A stretch of 64,000 nucleotides of DNA, from assembly GCA_946481275.1 (NCBI GenBank), contig CAMLMV010000017.1, positions 62,001 to 126,000 of the forward strand, given 5' to 3'. This document shows, piece after piece, positions 44,402 through 52,114 of the stretch. Each line of letters begins with the position of its first letter. The stretch's first letter is position 1. The DNA is from an uncultured Massilia sp. GTDB taxonomy: Bacteria; Pseudomonadota; Gammaproteobacteria; Burkholderiales; Burkholderiaceae. The position numbers and the translations under genes were made by a program. A model generated the notes under the pieces. That model ran no database searches, had not been told where the DNA came from, and saw only the letters and a program-made list of their open reading frames with translations.

Positions 44402-45520
44402 ATGCATACGAAGACCCATCCGATCGCGACCGAACCGGGCGTCGCCACCTACCAGCTCACGTCGTACCACTACGGCAGCGCGGGCAGCGGCAAGAAGGTC
44501 TACATCCAGGCGTCGCTGCACGCGGACGAGGTGCCCGCGATGCTCGTCGCGCACGTCCTGCGGCGCGAACTGGAGCAACTCGATGCGGCGGGCCGCATCC
44601 ATGGTGAGGTGATCCTCGTACCCGCCGCGAATCCGATCGGGCTGTCGCAGATCGTGCACGGCACGCCGTTCGGGCGCTTCGACCTGGGCACCGGCACCAA
44701 TTTCAACCGCGCCTTCCGCCACGTCGCCGACGAATTGAAAGACACCTTATCCGGCCGGCTCGGGCCGGATGCCGCCGCAAACGTGGCCGCGATCCGCGCC
44801 GAGGCACGCGCCGCCGTCGGACGGTGGGCGCCCCAAGACGCCACGCAGGTGCTGAAAAAAACGCTGCTGGAGATGGCGATCGACGCCGACATCGTGCTCG
44901 ATCTGCATTGCGACAACGAAGCGCTGCTGCATGTCTATACCGGTCCCGCGCTGGCGGACCGCGTGGCACCGCTGGCGACGCTGCTCGGCGCGCGCGCCTA
45001 TCTGCTGTCCGCCGGTTCGGGCGGCGAGCCGTTCGACGAGGCGTGCAGCCGGCTGTGGTGGGACCTGGCCGCGCACTTCGGGCCGTCGATCCCGATTCCG
45101 CCCGCGTGCGCCGCCGTCACGGTCGAACTGCGCGGCGAGATGGATGTGCGCTACGATTACGCGGAGCAGGATGCGCGCGCGCTGCTGCAGTTCCTCGCCC
45201 GCGAAGGCATCGTCGACACCCCCTCGGCCCCGCTGCCCCCGCCGCGGTGCGCGGCGTCGCCGCTGGAAGCCGTGGAGCCGCTGCACGCGCCGCAGACGGG
45301 CGTGCTCGTGTTTTTGAAGGCGCTGGGCGACGAGGTGAAGGCGGGCGACGCCGTCGCCGACATCGTCAACCCGGTCACGGGCGACACGGCGACCGTGCAC
45401 GCGAACCGCGACGGCCTGCTGTTCGCGAGCACCGCGCACCGCCACCTGCTGCGCGGGATGCACATCTGTAAGATCGCGGGGACGACGCCCTTCCGTTCGG
45501 GTTCTTTACTGAGTCAGTGA
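44402..45520 (+). CDS. Succinylglutamate desuccinylase/aspartoacylase family zinc hydrolase
   Basis: 372 residues, cytoplasmic. Zinc motif HADE at 41-44 in YIQASLHADEVPAMLVAHVL, third ligand in DIVLDLHCDNEAL, catalytic Glu probably in VTVELRGEMDV, typical of the AstE/AspA (M14) family. ILVPAANPIGLSQ and GTGTNFNRAF are also family segments. The C-terminus (about 305-370) has a beta-sandwich with PQTGVLVFLKALGDEVKAGD, like the biotinyl/lipoyl-type domain seen in this subfamily. Members hydrolyse amide bonds at N-acyl amino acids. Next to cyanophycinase it may process aspartyl or arginyl derivatives. It starts the plus-strand half of the locus; stop to next start is 1 nt. Confidence 0.85.
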   Translation: MHTKTHPIATEPGVATYQLTSYHYGSAGSGKKVYIQASLHADEVPAMLVAHVLRRELEQLDAAGRIHGEVILVPAANPIGLSQIVHGTPFGRFDLGTGTNFNRAFRHVADELKDTLSGRLGPDAAANVAAIRAEARAAVGRWAPQDATQVLKKTLLEMAIDADIVLDLHCDNEALLHVYTGPALADRVAPLATLLGARAYLLSAGSGGEPFDEACSRLWWDLAAHFGPSIPIPPACAAVTVELRGEMDVRYDYAEQDARALLQFLAREGIVDTPSAPLPPPRCAASPLEAVEPLHAPQTGVLVFLKALGDEVKAGDAVADIVNPVTGDTATVHANRDGLLFASTAHRHLLRGMHICKIAGTTPFRSGSLLSQ

Positions 45521-45521
45521 T

Positions 45522-46904
45522 ATGCGACTACGAATTCCCAATACCTTCGTGCTGCTGTTCGCGATCCTCGCGCTGATCGCGCTGGCGACGTGGTTCATCC
45601 CCGGCGGGAAGTACGAGACGCACCTCGTGAACGGCAAGCAGCTCATCGACCCGGCCTCGTTCCACTATGTCGAGAGCGCGCCGCAAGGCCTCGTCGCGCT
45701 CATGAAGGCGCCCATCAAGGGTTTCGTGGAGGCGGCGCAGATCATCGGCTTCGTGCTGGTCGTCGGCGGCGCGTTCGCCGTCGTGCAGAAAACCGATGCG
45801 ATCGACACGGGGATCCGCTCGATCGCCCGCATGCACGAGCACTCGGCGCTCGTGCGCGCCGCGCTGATCCCCGTCTTCGTCACGCTGTTCTCGCTCGGCG
45901 GCGCCACGTTCGGCATGAACGAGGAAGCGATTCCGTTCGTGCTGATCTTCGTGCCGCTCGCGCTGGCGCTCGGCTACGACACCATCACCGGCGTGTCGAT
46001 CCCGTTCCTCGGTTCGCAGGCCGGCTTCGGCGCCGCGTTCCTCAATCCGTTCAACGTCGGCATCGCGCAGGGCATCGCGGGCGTGCCCGTGTTTTCGGGG
46101 ATCGGGTATCGCCTCGTCGTGTGGGTGGCGACGACGACGGTCACGATCCTGTTCCTGATGTGGTACGCGGCGCGCGTAAAACAGAACCCCACGCTGAGTC
46201 CGACCTATGTGCTGGACCAGACGCGGCGCCAGGAACAGCCCGTACATGTGGGGCTAGACCGCATGACGGGCCGGCACAAGGCAGTGCTGGCGATCTTCGC
46301 GCTGTCGCTCGCGGCGATGGTGGTCGGCGTGGTGAAATTCGACTGGTACATCGACGAGATCGCGGCGTTGTTCCTGTCGATGGCGATCGTCGTGGGGATC
46401 GTCGGGCGCCTGGGGCCCGACAACTGGGTGGCGGCCTTCATGCAGGGTGCGAAGGACCTGGCGCCGACGGCGCTCGTGATCGCGATCGCGCGGGGCACGA
46501 TGATCCTCGCGCGCGACGCCCACATCATCGACACGATGCTGCACGGCCTGATGCCGCTCGTGCAGTCGAGCCACCCCGTGTTCGCGGCGCAGAAGATGTA
46601 CCTGATCCAGTCGGTGATCAACTTCTTCATCCACTCGGGCACGGGCCAGGCCGCGCTGACGATGCCGATCATGGCACCGCTCGCGGACCTCGTGGGCGTC
46701 ACGCGCCAGACCGCGATCCTCGCCTTTCAACTGGGCGAGCTGTCGACGCCGATGATCCCGACGTCCGGCATCACGGTCGGCGTGCTCGCGCTCGCACGCG
46801 TGCCTTGGATCACGTGGGCCAGGTGGATGATCCCGCTGCAGCTGATCTATCTCGTGCTGGCCCTCGTGCTGCTCGTGCCCCCCTGCCTGATGCAGTGGAG
46901 CTGA
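45522..46904 (+). CDS. YfcC-family (DcuC-like) basic amino-acid/peptide transporter
   Basis: 460 residues, about twelve to thirteen helices. MRLRIPNTFVLLFAILALIA and TWFIPGGKYE are typical of the YfcC/ArcD-related family. Later come TLFSLGGATFGMNEEAIPF, ITGVSIPFLGSQAGFGAAFL, NPFNVGIAQGIAGVP, FFIHSGTGQAALTMPIMAP and FQLGELSTPMIPTSG, the re-entrant motif pairs of the family. Members carry arginine, ornithine or peptides, or are of unknown substrate. One nt separates it from the upstream hydrolase stop. In this locus it would import the products of cyanophycin breakdown (inference). It converges with the GH39 gene, 6 nt apart. Confidence 0.88.
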   Translation: MRLRIPNTFVLLFAILALIALATWFIPGGKYETHLVNGKQLIDPASFHYVESAPQGLVALMKAPIKGFVEAAQIIGFVLVVGGAFAVVQKTDAIDTGIRSIARMHEHSALVRAALIPVFVTLFSLGGATFGMNEEAIPFVLIFVPLALALGYDTITGVSIPFLGSQAGFGAAFLNPFNVGIAQGIAGVPVFSGIGYRLVVWVATTTVTILFLMWYAARVKQNPTLSPTYVLDQTRRQEQPVHVGLDRMTGRHKAVLAIFALSLAAMVVGVVKFDWYIDEIAALFLSMAIVVGIVGRLGPDNWVAAFMQGAKDLAPTALVIAIARGTMILARDAHIIDTMLHGLMPLVQSSHPVFAAQKMYLIQSVINFFIHSGTGQAALTMPIMAPLADLVGVTRQTAILAFQLGELSTPMIPTSGITVGVLALARVPWITWARWMIPLQLIYLVLALVLLVPPCLMQWS

Positions 46905-46910
46905 GCCGGA

Positions 46911-48476
46911 TTACTTCGCGATCTTCACCAGCACCACGTCGTTCACGCGCATCGGCACCTGCACGTTCGCGGTGCCGTTCGCCGCGACCTTCACGGTGCG
47001 CGTCTCGGGCTTGTCCACCGTCAGCGCCTGCAGCTTCGCGAGCTGGTCGGCCGTCAACGTCTTCGGCTTGCCCATCTCGATATAGGCCGTGTACGCGTCG
47101 TTGGCCTTGAAGCCCGTGCGGTACACCTGGACGTTATACGTGCCCGGCTTCATGCCCTTCAGCGACAGTTTCAGCGGCGTGCCGTTCTTCGTCGGCTGGA
47201 CGGCGCCGAAGAACGGGCGGTTGGTCTTCTTGCCCATGTCCGGCGTCTGGAAGTCCCACGCCAGCACCTGCACGCCGTTCGCGTCCTTCGTCACCCAGCT
47301 TTGCTTGTCGGTGGTCTGCACCTGCTGGTCGCCCAGCTCGTTCATGTACTTGTAAGCGAACCAGGCGGCTTTGCGGATGCCCTGCGGGTTCATCAGGCCG
47401 AAACCGCCTTCGAACGGCGCGGTCGGCGGACCCGGTTCCTCGAACAGGTCCGTATAGGTCCAGTAGCTCATGCCTTGCACGATGCCTTCCGTCGCCTTCA
47501 GCTTCGACAGGATGTAGGCGGCACTGATGTACGAATCGTGCACGAGGTCGCGCGGGTTGTAGCTCGTGCTCCATTCCGTGAAATACAGCGGCAGCTTGGG
47601 CAGGTAGGACGCTTCGATTTCCTTGCGGACCTTGCGCACGTCGCCGACGATGCCGTCCGGCGACGGCGACAGCTTCTGGTCGCCCTGGCCGTTCTCGTCC
47701 AGGAAGCCGCCATCCACGCCGTAGGTGTGCGTGGCGATGAAGTCGACAGCGGCACCGCTCTTCTGCGTGTGCGCGAGGAATTCCGGCACCCAGGCCGCAC
47801 CCGCCGTCGCCGGACCGCCTACGCGCAGGGTCGGATCGATCGCCTTGATGGTCTTCGCGGTCACGTCGTACAGGTCGAAGTAGGCCTTCTGGTCGGCCTT
47901 TTCCCAGAAACCGTCCAGGTTCGGCTCGTTCCACACTTCGAAGAACCAGGTGCGTACCTCTTCCTTGCCGTAGCGCTGCTGCACATGGCGCACGAAGGCG
48001 TCGACGAGGCCCGCCCACAGCTCAGGTTTCGGGTGCGAGGTGTTGCCCTTCCAGTAGAAGATGCTGTTGTCGGACGTCTTCATCGCTTCCGGCGTGAAGC
48101 CCAGCTCGACGAACGGCTTGATGCCCATGCCCAGCAGCTTGTCGTACAGGTAGTCGATCTTCGTCCAGTCGTACACGGGCTTGCCGTCGACGACCTTGAA
48201 CGTGCCCAGCACGTCGTGGAAGATGCCGTGGAAACGGATGTAGCGGAAGCCCAGCTCATCCTTCGCGATCTTCAGTTGGGCCAGGCTGTCGTCGCGGATC
48301 AGCGTGCCCGGGTAATCGGAGCCCACCGACAGGTCGGCGAAATGGTCGCGCGCGACGGTCGGCGCGTTCGCGTCGATGACGATCTGGCGCGCATCAGCGG
48401 CCAGGGCGGGCAGTGCGAACGGGGCGGAGAATGCCAGCGCCAGAGCGGCGCGCAGCACGGTGCGGCGGTGTCTCAT
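46911..48476 (-). CDS. GH39 family beta-xylosidase-like enzyme, secreted
   Basis: 521 residues with a signal peptide (ends PALAADA). TIM barrel with acid/base E184 in FFEVWNEPNLDG and nucleophile E301 in LYFTEWSTSYNP, the GH39 signatures. Other segments: GFRYIRFHGIFHDVLGTF, GIKPFVELGFTPEAM and HTYGVDGGFLDE. A C-terminal beta-sandwich (about 405-521) closes the chain. GH39 enzymes release xylose from xylo-oligosaccharides (or iduronate in some). Transcribed alone. A TTTAGTAAA motif 92 bp upstream is shared with the GH2/TonB cluster, which suggests joint control. Confidence 0.9.
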   Translation of the reverse strand: MRHRRTVLRAALALAFSAPFALPALAADARQIVIDANAPTVARDHFADLSVGSDYPGTLIRDDSLAQLKIAKDELGFRYIRFHGIFHDVLGTFKVVDGKPVYDWTKIDYLYDKLLGMGIKPFVELGFTPEAMKTSDNSIFYWKGNTSHPKPELWAGLVDAFVRHVQQRYGKEEVRTWFFEVWNEPNLDGFWEKADQKAYFDLYDVTAKTIKAIDPTLRVGGPATAGAAWVPEFLAHTQKSGAAVDFIATHTYGVDGGFLDENGQGDQKLSPSPDGIVGDVRKVRKEIEASYLPKLPLYFTEWSTSYNPRDLVHDSYISAAYILSKLKATEGIVQGMSYWTYTDLFEEPGPPTAPFEGGFGLMNPQGIRKAAWFAYKYMNELGDQQVQTTDKQSWVTKDANGVQVLAWDFQTPDMGKKTNRPFFGAVQPTKNGTPLKLSLKGMKPGTYNVQVYRTGFKANDAYTAYIEMGKPKTLTADQLAKLQALTVDKPETRTVKVAANGTANVQVPMRVNDVVLVKIAK

Positions 48477-48566
48477 GTCTATTGTCCTTTTACGTCGAAG
48501 CTCGCTTCTATATAAGATGTTTGCGCTAACAATGCGAGTTGACGACAGGATAGAGGATAAGCCTCA

Positions 48567-48575
48567 TTTAGTAAA
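48567..48575. promoter_or_regulatory. TTTAGTAAA motif upstream of the GH39 gene
   Basis: Exact copy of the motif found at 24260 and, reversed, at 20603. It is 92 bp before the GH39 start. Confidence 0.35.
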
Positions 48576-48709
48576 ATCAAAAAACCAAATGATTTTCCAC
48601 AAAGTGATGGTTTAAATTCGTTAAGGAAGCGATGCACGGCGACACTGCCGCTGTGCACGTCGGTTAGTTGCAGTATGTCACCTGAACATGCATCGATGAG
48701 GTAATGAAA

Positions 48710-48737
48710 AAAGGACAGGCCACCAAGCCTGTCCTTT
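48710..48737 (-). terminator. Rho-independent terminator of pckG
   Basis: AAAGGACAGGC and GCCTGTCCTTT pair perfectly over 11 bp with a 6-nt loop; on the minus strand the stem runs into six T residues. Confidence 0.88.
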
Positions 48738-48820
48738 CCCATTTTCTCGCGGCCGCATCGTCGTGCGTGCGGCCGTCGTCTCCTCGCCTGTATTTCTCCG
48801 CCCGTATTTCTCCTTCAGTC

Positions 48821-50686
48821 TTACTCGGCCAGGCGCTTCTCGAGCTGCGCCTTGGTCGCGACCAGTTCCTGCGGCAGGCGGTAGGCCAGCTTGTCGAACA
48901 GCTCGCTGTGCAGCTTCAGTTCCTCGCGCCACGCGTCCTTGTCGATCGACGTGATCTGGTCGAACTGCTCGTTCGTGAAGTCGATGCCGGTCCAGTTCAG
49001 GTCGCCGTAGGTCGGCGTGGTGCCGAACATGTGCTCGACGCCGCCGGCCTGGCCCTGGCTGCGGTCCAGGATCCATTTCAGCACGCGCATGTTGTCGCCG
49101 TAGCCCGGCCACACGAACTTGCCGTTGTCATCGGTGCGGAACCAGTTGACGCAGAAGATCTTCGGCAGCGCTTGCGGGTTCTTGCCGGCGACTTTCTGGC
49201 CCAGGTTGAGCCAGTGCTGGAAGTAATCGCTCATGTTGTAGCCGATGAACGGCAGCATGGCGTACGGGTCGCGGCGCACGATGCCCATCTGGCCGGCGGC
49301 GGCGGCCGTCGTTTCCGAGCCCATCGTGGCGGCCATGTACACGCCTTCCGTCCAGTTGCGGGCTTCCGTCACGAGCGGCACCGTCGTCGAGCGGCGGCCG
49401 CCGAAGATGAAGGCCGAGATCGGCACGCCGGCCGGATCGTCCCAGGCAGGGTCGATCACCGGGTTCTGCGTGGCGGCGACGGTGAAGCGCGCGTTCGGGT
49501 GGGCGGCCTTGGTGCCGGACGCCGGGGTCCAGTCCTTGCCCTGCCAGTCGATCAGGTGCGCCGGGGCTTCCTTGGTCATGCCTTCCCACCACACGTCGCC
49601 GTCGTCGGTCAGCGCCACGTTCGTGAAGATGACGTTTTCGCGCAGCGAGGCCATGCAGTTCGGATTCGTCTTTTCGTTCGTGCCCGGGGCAACGCCGAAA
49701 TAACCCGCTTCCGGGTTGATGGCGTACAGCTTGCCGTCCGCGCCCGGCTTGATCCAGGCGATGTCGTCGCCGATGGTCGTCACCTTCCAGCCTTCGAAGC
49801 CGGCGGGCGGGATCAGCATCGCGAAGTTCGTCTTGCCGCAGGCCGACGGGAACGCGGCCGCGACGTATTTCTTGTCGCCCTGCGGCGATTCCACGCCGAG
49901 GATCAGCATGTGCTCGGCCAGCCAGCCGGTGCCGCCCTGCTGGGCTTCCTGGTAACCCATGTTGGAAGCGATGCGCAGCGCGAAGCATTTCTTGCCCAGC
50001 AGCGCGTTGCCGCCGTAGCCCGAGCCGAACGACCAGATCTCGCGCGTTTCCGGATAGTGCACGATATACTTGGTCGCGTTGCACGGCCAGCGCACGTCCT
50101 GCTGGCCCGGCTGCAGCGGCATGCCGACGGTGTGCACGCACGGCACGAAATCGCCGTCGGCGCCCAGCACGTCGTACACGGCCTTGCCCATGCGGGTCAT
50201 GATGCGCATGTTGACGGCGACATACGGCGAATCGGACAGTTCCACGCCGATGTGCGCGATCGGCGAGCCCAGCGGGCCCATCGAGAACGGCACGACGTAC
50301 ATCGTGCGGCCGGCCATGCAGCCGTCGAACAGGCCGTTCAGGGTCTGGCGCATCTCGTTCGGGTCGGTCCAGTTATTGGTCGGGCCCGCCTGCTCCTTCG
50401 TGGCCGAGCAGATGAAGGTGCGGTCTTCGACACGCGCCACGTCGCTCGGGTCGGAGCAGGCCAGGTACGAGTTCGGGCGCTTCTCCGGGTTCAGGCGCTT
50501 CATCGTGCCCGCTTCGACCATCTGTGCGCACAGGCGGTCGTACTCTTCTTCGGAGCCGTCGCACCAGTAGATGGCGTCGGGCTTCGTGAGGGCCGCGATC
50601 TCGGCCACCCAATTGATGAGTTTATTGTGCTTGATGTAAGCTGGGACGTTCAGTGCGGCGACGCCGCCCATCACGGGCTGGTTCAT
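48821..50686 (-). CDS. pckG: Phosphoenolpyruvate carboxykinase (GTP)
   Basis: 621 residues. It interconverts oxaloacetate plus GTP with PEP, CO2 and GDP in gluconeogenesis. ATG at 50686 ([20 protein letters not shown]) follows GGAGG. GTP-type hallmarks: [20 protein letters not shown], the kinase-1a P-loop [13 protein letters not shown] with its reactive Cys, [25 protein letters not shown], and [34 protein letters not shown] near the end is the guanine-side region. Its own terminator follows. Upstream 442 bp without genes carry a 17-bp palindrome (50949-50965). Confidence 0.98.
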   Translation of the reverse strand: MNQPVMGGVAALNVPAYIKHNKLINWVAEIAALTKPDAIYWCDGSEEEYDRLCAQMVEAGTMKRLNPEKRPNSYLACSDPSDVARVEDRTFICSATKEQAGPTNNWTDPNEMRQTLNGLFDGCMAGRTMYVVPFSMGPLGSPIAHIGVELSDSPYVAVNMRIMTRMGKAVYDVLGADGDFVPCVHTVGMPLQPGQQDVRWPCNATKYIVHYPETREIWSFGSGYGGNALLGKKCFALRIASNMGYQEAQQGGTGWLAEHMLILGVESPQGDKKYVAAAFPSACGKTNFAMLIPPAGFEGWKVTTIGDDIAWIKPGADGKLYAINPEAGYFGVAPGTNEKTNPNCMASLRENVIFTNVALTDDGDVWWEGMTKEAPAHLIDWQGKDWTPASGTKAAHPNARFTVAATQNPVIDPAWDDPAGVPISAFIFGGRRSTTVPLVTEARNWTEGVYMAATMGSETTAAAAGQMGIVRRDPYAMLPFIGYNMSDYFQHWLNLGQKVAGKNPQALPKIFCVNWFRTDDNGKFVWPGYGDNMRVLKWILDRSQGQAGGVEHMFGTTPTYGDLNWTGIDFTNEQFDQITSIDKDAWREELKLHSELFDKLAYRLPQELVATKAQLEKRLAE

Positions 50687-51128
50687 ACATACCTCCAATG
50701 CCAATTAAGAATCCCTGGCGATTCCGATGGCGCAGGTAGCGCAGAGGCGGCGGCCTGCAATGCGCGCGGCTTTCGGAATCCCGTTAATCTTGTCCCGGCA
50801 GGATCGTCGTCAAGGATGGCCTCGTGGGCCCGCACCTGGGAATCCGTGCGGTTCACGGCTCGGCGCTACGGCGGTCATGTCGCCAGCCCGGGGGTCGCGT
50901 GTGCGCGGTGCCGGGAGCTGGTTGGAACGTGTGCTGCTGGCCGCAAATGATGTCAATCTGACATCTCCGGCTCTTATTTCTGGTCGATTCTACACCTGTG
51001 CAAACCCGTTTTAAATGCTTCAATAACAAAAATGTAGGAATTTTGGTTGAGTAAAGTAGTAGGCTATTTCCTACCGTTCAAATTCTGTCATTTCATTACT
51101 TTCTTGCTGATAACATCCGCTAACATCC
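50687..51128. other. pckG / D-2-hydroxyacid dehydrogenase divergent region
   Basis: 442 bp. The pckG-proximal half is GC-rich with no clear signal. The distal half is AT-rich and holds GATGTCA-ATC-TGACATC (50949-50965) and GTAGG-N6-CCTAC (51059-51074). No supported gene: an apparent 95-codon frame here has no recognisable domain. Confidence 0.6.
50949..50965. promoter_or_regulatory. 17-bp palindrome GATGTCA-ATC-TGACATC
   Basis: Perfect 7-bp arms about a 3-bp centre, in the divergent gap between pckG (263 bp away) and the dehydrogenase (164 bp away). Size and form fit a GntR- or CRP-like dimer site. Confidence 0.45.
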
Positions 51129-52103
51129 ATGAAAATTGCGATCCTTGACGATTATCAAGATGCCGTCCGCACCCTCGAATGCTTCCGGCTGTTGGACGGC
51201 CACGAGGTCAAAGTGTTCAACAGTTCGACCCGCGGCCTGGGCCAGCTGGCGATCCGCCTGGCGCCGTTCGACGCCCTCGTGCTGATCCGCGAGCGCACAG
51301 CCTTCCCGCGCGCGCTGCTGGCCAAGCTGCCCAACCTGAAGCTGATTTCACAGACCGGCAAGGTCTCCGGGCACGTCGACGTGGCGGCCGCGACCGAGCA
51401 CGGCATCGCGATCGCGGAAGGCGTCGGCTCGCCTGTCGCGCCGGCCGAACTGACGTGGGCACTGATCATGGCGGCCAGCCGCAAGATCGTGCCTTACGCC
51501 AACAACCTGAAGGATGGGCTGTGGCAGACGGCATCGATCAACCCTGAACTCAACGGCCTGGGCCGCGTGCTGAAGGGTCGTACGTTGGGGATCTGGGGCT
51601 ACGGCAAGATCGGGCACATGATCGCGGGGTATGCACAGGCGTTCGGCATGCAGGTGATGGTGTGGGGCAGCGAGAAAAGCCGGGCCGCGGCGGTTGCCGA
51701 CGGTTTGACGGCCGCGCCCACGCGCGAAGCGTTTTTCGAGCAGGCGGACGTCTTGAGCCTGCACCTGCGGCTGAACGATGCGACGCGCGGCATCGTCAAG
51801 GCGGACGACCTGGCGCGCATGAAGCGCGACGCGCTGTTCGTGAACACGAGCCGGGCGGAACTGGTCGAAGAAGGTGCGCTGGAGGCCGCGCTGCGCAAGG
51901 GACGGCCGGGGTACGCGGCGCTGGACGTATTCACCAGCGAACCGCTGGCGGGCGACGCGGCTATCCTGAAGATTCCAACCGTCCTGGCGACGCCCCACCT
52001 CGGCTACGTGGAGCGCGACAGTTATGAGCTGTATTTCCGGGCGGCGTTCGAGAATGTCGTGAACTTCGCGAACGGCAACCCGACCAATATCCTGAAACCC
52101 TGA
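51129..52103 (+). CDS. D-2-hydroxyacid dehydrogenase family protein
   Basis: 324 residues. NAD-binding Rossmann fold in the middle with GRTLGIWGYGKIGHMIAGYA (GxGxxG variant GYGKIG) and VMVWGSEKSR. Catalytic Arg is probably in ALFVNTSRAELV, the Glu in FTSEPLAGD, and the His in TPHLGYVERDS. The N-terminal part LISQTGKVSGHVDVAAATEH fits the substrate domain. It reduces or oxidises a 2-keto/2-hydroxy acid; the substrate is not evident. The start at 51129 lacks a good ribosome site: the leader reads TAACATCC twice. It is transcribed away from pckG and converges with the sensor kinase gene. Confidence 0.88.
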   Translation: MKIAILDDYQDAVRTLECFRLLDGHEVKVFNSSTRGLGQLAIRLAPFDALVLIRERTAFPRALLAKLPNLKLISQTGKVSGHVDVAAATEHGIAIAEGVGSPVAPAELTWALIMAASRKIVPYANNLKDGLWQTASINPELNGLGRVLKGRTLGIWGYGKIGHMIAGYAQAFGMQVMVWGSEKSRAAAVADGLTAAPTREAFFEQADVLSLHLRLNDATRGIVKADDLARMKRDALFVNTSRAELVEEGALEAALRKGRPGYAALDVFTSEPLAGDAAILKIPTVLATPHLGYVERDSYELYFRAAFENVVNFANGNPTNILKP

Positions 52104-52114
52104 CGGCAGAGGGC

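Larger units (their letters stand above)
48477..48820. other. GH39/pckG intergenic region
   Basis: 344 bp, AT-rich, no convincing gene. It contains the TTTAGTAAA motif (48567-48575) and the pckG terminator (48710-48737). An 87-codon minus-strand frame overlaps the terminator and has no recognisable domain. Confidence 0.6.

Noticed and set aside
48479..48742. An 87-codon minus-strand frame between GH39 and pckG.
   Set aside because: Contains the pckG terminator and the TTTAGTAAA motif; no recognisable domain.
50727..51014. A 95-codon plus-strand frame in the pckG upstream region.
   Set aside because: No domain, no ribosome site, overlaps the palindrome.
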